Below are positions 57,701-64,000 of a DNA stretch of 64,000 nucleotides, one piece after another (positions within the stretch are counted from its first letter, which is position 1; each line of letters opens with the position of its first letter). The translations under genes and the position numbers were made by a program. The notes under the pieces are model-generated. The model was not told the DNA's origin and ran no database searches. It saw only the letters and a list, made by a program, of their open reading frames with translations. Source of the stretch: Channa striata (taxonomy: Eukaryota > Chordata > Actinopteri > Anabantiformes > Channidae); the NCBI GenBank assembly GCA_033026295.1, contig CM065177.1:1543400-1607399 (forward strand), given 5' to 3'.

Positions 57701-59700
57701 GATGCATAAAGCATAAAGTCAACATTCTTCACATGAATCAAAGAAAAATGATGTTTGTAACATGGCACAAACATTCATTGTTCTCTAGATTCAGTAGCAA
57801 GAATTTTGGATAATTTACCACTGCGGTATGGGAAAATAATCACCAGAGTCTAACACTGTGTCCACACAGAAGATATAGTTAGATGTTAGCAGTTCAGCAA
57901 CAGCAGCTCTGGTTCACAGTGTCAACACAGGAGGCATTCAGGCACTGAATTGAGTTATAGATTCCTGCGTTTTGCAAATGCCCAGAGAGCAACACACAAA
58001 CACGTTGTTACAAGCCTGTAAAATGTGGCAAAATAGATGTGGAGCATGCAATATGCATAAAATGCTTTAGTTCCCATTTAGGAGTAAAATGCCAGCTGTG
58101 ATGTGGCCTGTGTAGGCAGTAACGCTGTAAAATAGCATATCCTGCCCCACGAGGTGGACAACTGAGTTTGACGCCATGGTTCTCTGCCAGAAAATGATTG
58201 GTTGCTCCCTTTAGGGTTGGGAGTGTTGCCCAAAGTGGAGGAGGCTAAAGTGAGGATTGCAGGTTAACAACCACTGAATCATATTGTAGAAACTAAATTT
58301 TTAAATGAAAAAAATCCATCTATAGCTAGCACTTTTTTGACATTAGAAAAAAATGGATCACAATGCTCATTTTCACAGTGAAAAATGTAATATAACAAGA
58401 CTAACGAAAGCGACCAGCACCACACAAGGATTAGGGGAGACAGCAGTGAAGTCCAGTCTTACAGTATAAATACAGTATAACATGGCTTCATTCTTCTGCA
58501 AATTCAAACTGGTATTGATGGGGTCCATGAAACACAAAGGATTCTTTATGATAACAATAAACATTGAAATGCAAAGTAACACTAGATAAAAAGTCCAATT
58601 TTTGTAAGTTCTACATACTCAAACTCATTACCACTCACTACTTTACTGTAGGCTGAGGCAGAGCAAGTTCCTTACTGTTAGACGGACATTAGGAAAACAC
58701 CTTAACCTGCACTATGCACTGCGTACAATATGTTGGGGTCGGACTCATAAAATGTAGGGGGATCGACAGGAAGATGCAGCACCTGCAAGACACCTACCTA
58801 ATACCTAATGGTTTTAAAGAGGGAGCCGAGTTTGAAAGCTAATATCTAAATTTACCAGTCACTCTGTATTCCCACACTTGCCCAAGGCCACGAGCTTTGA
58901 ATAAAAAATTGTGAATGCAAGCAGCTGAAATGTGTTCCCTCTGTGCAGTGGTCAGACTCAGCCTTAGTCTTTATGCACAAAGTTCAGACACCCAGAAGGT
59001 GCTTGAAGTCCAACTGCTGCTTCTTCTGATGTGGTTTGAGGATTGGACCAGGATCCCTCCTGAGCTCCTTTCATTCGAGGATTTTTGATCACCAGCTGGC
59101 AGAGTTTGAGCTAGTGTACACTAAAGTGATTGTAACATTGTAACCTAGTATGGGGATGCCTTGGGATACTCTAGAAGTAGCTGGAAAACATTCCTGGACA
59201 TCAGGACAACCTTGCAGGGAGCATGACCCAACTCTCTGGCAGATATGAAAATGAATAGATGGAACACCTTCTATATATATGGACTGGTTATAAAGGAGGT
59301 TATTGGGTTTTTTGTAAAAAAAGTTGGAAGTATAATCTTTTTTTTATCTTTGTAAATTTCTGAATTTGTCTTATGTTTATATGTTATATCTATGTTTTGT
59401 CTACTTTACAATGCTGTCGATTAAATGATGCATTTTTCACTTGCAGTAATAATTTTTTTGTTTGTTTTAATCGAAATTAGCTTTACTGCACAGTCACTCT
59501 ACAGGTTATTAAGGTTTGTTGTCACAAAGCCGAAGCACATCATTCTCTTAAATGCATTACTGCTCTAGCAGTACGTACTTAATTTGTAGCTAAGTGGCTT
59601 TATAGTCCATTAAAAATATTTGTCCACATTCTTTTAACCTAATTGTGTAACCTCCTAAACCATATTAGCAGCACATAACTACAAAGCCAAACATCAAGTG
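57701..59700. other. Non-coding stretch, nothing recognised
   Basis: AT-leaning DNA with a poly-T-rich part near 59330-59345. No exon or repeat recognised. Confidence 0.45.
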
Positions 59701-59724
59701 TAAGAATAACTTGTCTTCACGAGC

Positions 59725-59925
59725 CTTCCACCATCTCACTCTCATCAGTCTCCACGATGCTCTTTATGTGCTATTGATGTCTCCATAATAGCATCAGTAG
59801 GAGGGACAGGCAATCAGCTCTTATTGTCTACTTAATTAAGTTTCATTTGACAGCGATGATTTGTAATCAGCTCGTCAACCTGCGACAATCTGCCAAGTGA
59901 AAATCGGCAGTTCCAAACACAAGTT
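59725..59925. promoter_or_regulatory. Candidate conserved non-coding element (enhancer-like)
   Basis: Contains TTAATTAA (59832-59839), a TGACAG MEIS/TGIF-type site (59848-59853) and repeated AATCAG units (near 59812 and 59865), in non-repetitive sequence. Inference only. Confidence 0.25.
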
Positions 59926-61440
59926 CACAAAATTTTGAATTTCACATGTCATGGTCATGAGTAGTGACCCCTGCCTGGTCCGTTACGGAAATCATCAGCA
60001 GAGTTTAATTGTTTAGATTTTCGGTTTGTTCTGCCTGTCAGCTGCTTTGTTCTGCTGCACTGATGTTCATGTTAGTCGGCCGGTATGCGGCTTGTTCTAT
60101 CTTCTGCAAAGTAACAGCAAAAAGGACGCACAAGACATACGTTTTCCACGTGTGTGGTGTGGCCCTGTGGTCTGCACATCTGCATCTGCCTTTCAACAGA
60201 ACGGCCCACTTGACTGTGCGTGGTGCCATATGGGAGCCCTGTTTGAGGCTATTAACATAAAACCACACAATTAATTCTGAATTACATCAGACAATCTGCT
60301 GCAAGATGGCCCTAATGAAAGTGATGTGGATGGATTCTGGATGTGCAGACAAGAGGACTGAGGCCTTTGGACAGGGACATACGTTGTTATGGTTCCAGAC
60401 ACACAGATTCACACAGGCATGCACATACAGTACAGACTTGCTCGCACGCAGTCTGGGCAATACAAGCCTCTGCATGACTGCCCTAAATTTGCCTGACGTG
60501 GGCCTGAAATTAAATCTAATGTAGCCCTTCCCTCGAGACACTGAGCAGCACACTAGTAAATTATTTAGAAAAAAGGAAGCTTCGGACTGCATAATTTAAC
60601 CCAAATAAATGAGGAATATGAGGAGAGAAGGGTATCTGAAGACAAGTGTCTGTTGACTCATAGTGTAGCTCGTTTATCAAGATCTCAGCATGGAAAGTGC
60701 GATAGGAATTGTTTTTGTGTTTGTGTGTGTGAAAATACTGAGCTGACTAAATCAGCAGGAGATGTAACAGCTTCTTAGAGAATAGGAGAAGTATTATGTT
60801 CATTATTATTTTGAAGGTTATTTGTGACACCGCTCTGCTGCAGAAACCCTTGTTAAGCATATTTAATGGCAGCTTTTTCACCGCCTGCGTGTACACATCA
60901 GTTCACATCTGCATCAAACACTGGCGTTGCAACTACAAAGCCTCCTACTTCTAATTTCCATTTCCCATACAGTCCGTGTTAAAACAGTTATGTCTCTGTG
61001 CAGCAGCACTTTGCAGCTAGATGAATCTGACAGGAATACACAGCGGCAGCCCCTGTGTACAGTGGCAGCTAGTGTACCATGCTTTAATTCCCCGTCTCAT
61101 TTCTCATGCACAAATCAGATGGGCTCCAGTGCTCTCGCAGCTTGTCTTCATCTGCAGCCTGCATCTTTGGTCATTTCAGCCTCGCTTTAGTACTCGGCCT
61201 TAGCAGACCCTCAATTATTCATAAAACGTTTTTGTCTATTTTTTTTTTTTTTTGAAGGGGTGAGAGTGTAAAAGCTGAACAAGGTGGAAAGGGTGGGAGA
61301 TGATGTTACCATTTCTCTGCTCCTCCACATGTATGCCCTGTACCAAATATTTAGTTCTTCTTTAGAAGAAACTGGCAGTGACACTGAGACGAAACAACTT
61401 TATATCATTAAGAAGTTGTGTTTCCATTTTGAGAGGCAAT
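59926..61440. other. Non-coding stretch with T15 run at 61239-61253
   Basis: Overlapping frames on both strands near 60009-60592 are mutually exclusive and lack domains. Confidence 0.45.
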
Positions 61441-61477
61441 ATTAAACTTAATCCTCAGTCCAAGACCATTACGATCT

Positions 61478-62064
61478 ACATTGTACATTGTCTATTTTTA
61501 TGCAGATGACACAGTGTTATATGCCTCAGGGTTCCACTGCTTGTGATGGCATTTACGTGGCACTGTATGATCAAAGACCTGTTCAAAATGCAGATAAAAC
61601 AAGCTGGAGATATTCTCCACATCAAATTTTGTTGCCAACATAGATAATAAATAGATGAATAAATTAACAATACATTGAAACACATGTGTCTTGTAGGGTC
61701 ACACAAAAACTAGTATTTCAATCATCCCTCATGTCCGCACATGATTATGGAGATTATGTACTGTCACACTGTTTCAACAGCCCTGCAGCAGCTGAACCTT
61801 GTTCATCACTGTGCCTTCATCACTAGTGTTAATGTCTTTACTCATCCTCACTCTCTATATGACAAAGTTGGCTGGACTTTGTTTATTTCAAGAAGGACTA
61901 ATCACCTGCTTATGTTCATAAATTGCAGTTACAGCTCCCAAACCACCTCCCTTCTCGCATTTGAGAGGCAAGAGAATATTGTCCTTGCTAGGACTGCTTT
62001 AAGGTTCCATGCATCTTTCAAACGGAATGAACTGCAAACTATACTACCTATTTTTTTGCACTAA
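61478..62064 (+). pseudogene. LINE reverse transcriptase fragment (third LINE type)
   Basis: At 61478-61550 the plus strand reads TLYIVYFYADDTVLYASG, containing the RT catalytic YADD motif at 61499-61510. After a decayed part (61550-61780, with stops), a 107-codon frame (61741-62064) gives LNLVHHCAFITS, LYDKVGWTLFISRRTNHLLMF and TALRFHASFKRNELQTI, which correspond to the C-terminal region of a fish LINE family (a hydrophobic 'tyr-x-x-val-gly-trp' block and a 'trp/arg-asn-leu-gln' end). It is different in sequence from the RTE and L2 copies at 48-55 kb. Clade not assigned (a Tx1/L1-like or CR1-like element is possible). No 5' part and no clear 3' tail. Confidence 0.7.
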
Positions 62065-64000
62065 TAATGACAACAATGATCGATCGTTATTGCATGTGTT
62101 AATACATTTATTAAACAAAGCTCCACAATCCTATTATATCAAATGGGAAAACAAATGGAAAGATGACTGGTAATTTTTATCTCCCTTTTATCTCATCTGG
62201 TTGTGATAAGGTTCCATGATAGGAAATGTCAGTGGTGTGTTAACTTTATCAAAGTTGGCTTAAAGGACACTTGTAATGGTGATCCGCTCAATTTGGTGGA
62301 TTACTCTCTTTGATGGGTTAAATACCTAACACATGTGCAGACCCTTTACATGTGTTCCCACCAGCTGTGCTCTGCTATCACATGCCTTCATAGTTCAGGG
62401 CATTGGCCTGCTCTTTGTTTCTCCAAAGGTTCATAGTGTAGCACTACATCTGAAAGTGACATTTAAACCTCTATATACTGTTTGAGATGACAAACATGTG
62501 TAAGGGGACGTGACTTACAGCTACTACCAACTTGATGCACTCAAACTGAATGATATCTCTGTTTTTTGCTTCAGTGTGAACATCTGGTAGACACCATGAA
62601 ATTGCATCTTTCAGAGGCCACCAAGATGAGTTATGTCAGGCACCTAGCAACAGGGTCAGAGTTGAGGCCATGTAACAGCTGGCGACAGTAAAGCGTCTGA
62701 GGATGGATCAAGGTCAAAAGTAAAGTTGATGGCACAGCATTTCTTTCTGTATTTCTTTTAGGTTTTCCCTGAGTAAGGACCATAATACACTCCTATCAAT
62801 AGTTGTCTGCATTTCTGAATGATGAAATCTTTAATCCATTCATCTGTGTGGTGGAAGATCATAAAAATACACAAGCCAGCATATTTAGTGTGGGTGGATG
62901 GGCTGTACATCTAGAAACTGAGATCAGTATGTCAGTGTGGCCTGTCACATCTGTTAAAATGCAGTTAAGAATCTGCCTACCGAGTTTCATTGCCATGCTT
63001 CATCCATCCTTCCACAACCGTCTGAAACTGTTTCACAGAGAATAATTAAGATTACGTACTGTGTTTATATGTTTTTTTGGGTGTTGTTTTTTAGCTGTAA
63101 TGTTAATGAAATGAACGTTTTGCAAGGCTGAAGTGTTAGAAGCCACTACATGTGGATGTACAACTGAAACTCCATGGTATTCAAAAATGTTCTATAATAT
63201 CTCATTATAGGTGTTTGCAATAGACAATATTGTAAATAATATCACAGCTTCTTAACTTTATTATGTCTTCCAAAAGCTTACAAAAAGAGGAATTAACTAG
63301 AAGCTACAAGAAACAACATACCTCTAAGAAAAAATAAAGCATACTAGTATACCTATGGTAAACTAAAAGGGTGCAGGCATACTTTAAATATAGTTTTTAT
63401 GCACTTAGTATTTAAGCCAACATTGTGTTTGTTTACAAAAAACATTCCAAGATATTTTTTGTTGTCACTATATATTAATTCTAAACTTTTACTATACTTT
63501 ACATAATAAAATAAAATAGACATGAACTGGTAGTACACTAACAGTGTAATGCACTTTGACGACATAAGAATACTTTAGCTATTCTTTTATTTATATTTAA
63601 ACTTATAGTACATATTAAGTTTGCAGTATAGTTGAACAAATACAACAACAACAAAGTGGGTCATTTTAGTCCTACATTGGCACATTGACATTAATGTACT
63701 CAAAGCATGTACTTGGGAAAATGTTTGAATACTTGGGATTTACTTGATAATTTGAACTTAACCTAAACATTTGTTGTTAAAAATGGTTAACGCTGTTGAC
63801 AGAAATCTTCAGGTAAATCAAAACAGGCATTTTTAAAGAAGCACTTTTCCTAGACTTTTTAGGCAACTAGCTATTACTGCGGCATGTGTGATGGGTTGCA
63901 GGACGCTGGCCGAGTCATTTTTCGACCCAAGCGGCTCTTGAAAAATACCCAGTGGAAAGCACTGCTAAACAGAACTATCAAGAGGCAGGAAATAGTTGGA
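62065..64000. other. Non-coding stretch, nothing recognised
   Basis: AT-rich, especially 63180-63640. No exon or repeat that I can name. The window ends in ordinary non-coding sequence. Confidence 0.45.

Overview
The window looks like vertebrate nuclear DNA, most probably from a ray-finned (teleost) fish. The evidence is AT-leaning, mostly non-coding sequence, many (CA/GT)n microsatellites, and decayed copies of several transposon classes typical of fish genomes: RTE-like and L2/CR1-like LINEs, Tc1-like and piggyBac-like DNA transposons, tRNA-derived SINEs, small elements with inverted ends and a probable solo LTR. I recognised no host protein-coding exon, rRNA, tRNA gene or CRISPR array. The stretch is best read as an intergenic region or the inside of very large introns; sequence alone does not separate these. 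The species cannot be named from what is here.

Layout. 0-15 kb: unique-looking non-coding DNA with a long CA microsatellite (1581), a CpG/G-rich block with CCAAT and GC boxes (4.2-4.4 kb), a small inverted-repeat element (5.5-5.8 kb), the 3' tip of an RTE LINE (9.8 kb) and SINE-like relics (11.0-11.7 kb). 15-17 kb: a fold-back element followed about 130 bp later by the best preserved DNA transposon of the window, an internally deleted piggyBac-type element with perfect 17-bp ends and TTAA on both sides (15371-16981). 17-44 kb: non-coding DNA with scattered relics: Tc1 transposase N-terminus (26.1 kb), RTE tip (31.2 kb), SINE with A and B boxes (36.0 kb), SINE-like relic (39.6 kb), hAT-like end (39.9 kb), Tc1 transposase C-terminus (40.2 kb), and four A/T homopolymers of 23-30 bp within about 5 kb. 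44.7-45.5 kb: a probable solo LTR. 48.3-54.9 kb: two large LINE copies on the minus strand, a 5'-truncated RTE-type element (about 2 kb) and an L2-type element (about 4 kb) retaining an esterase-like ORF1, endonuclease and reverse-transcriptase remains. 61.5-62.1 kb: a fragment of a third LINE type on the plus strand with a YADD catalytic motif. The rest is non-coding; a few stretches rich in homeodomain-type sites could be conserved enhancers, but this needs alignment.

Every mobile element coding region seen here is broken by stops, frameshifts or deletions (RTE lacks early RT motifs and has FSDD in place of F/YADD; L2 has lost its YADD block; piggyBac has lost its catalytic core), so none should move by itself. 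I did not find a convincing undescribed biological system. The most interesting objects are the piggyBac deletion derivative, with its three matching 14-bp subterminal palindromes, and the candidate enhancer-like stretches.
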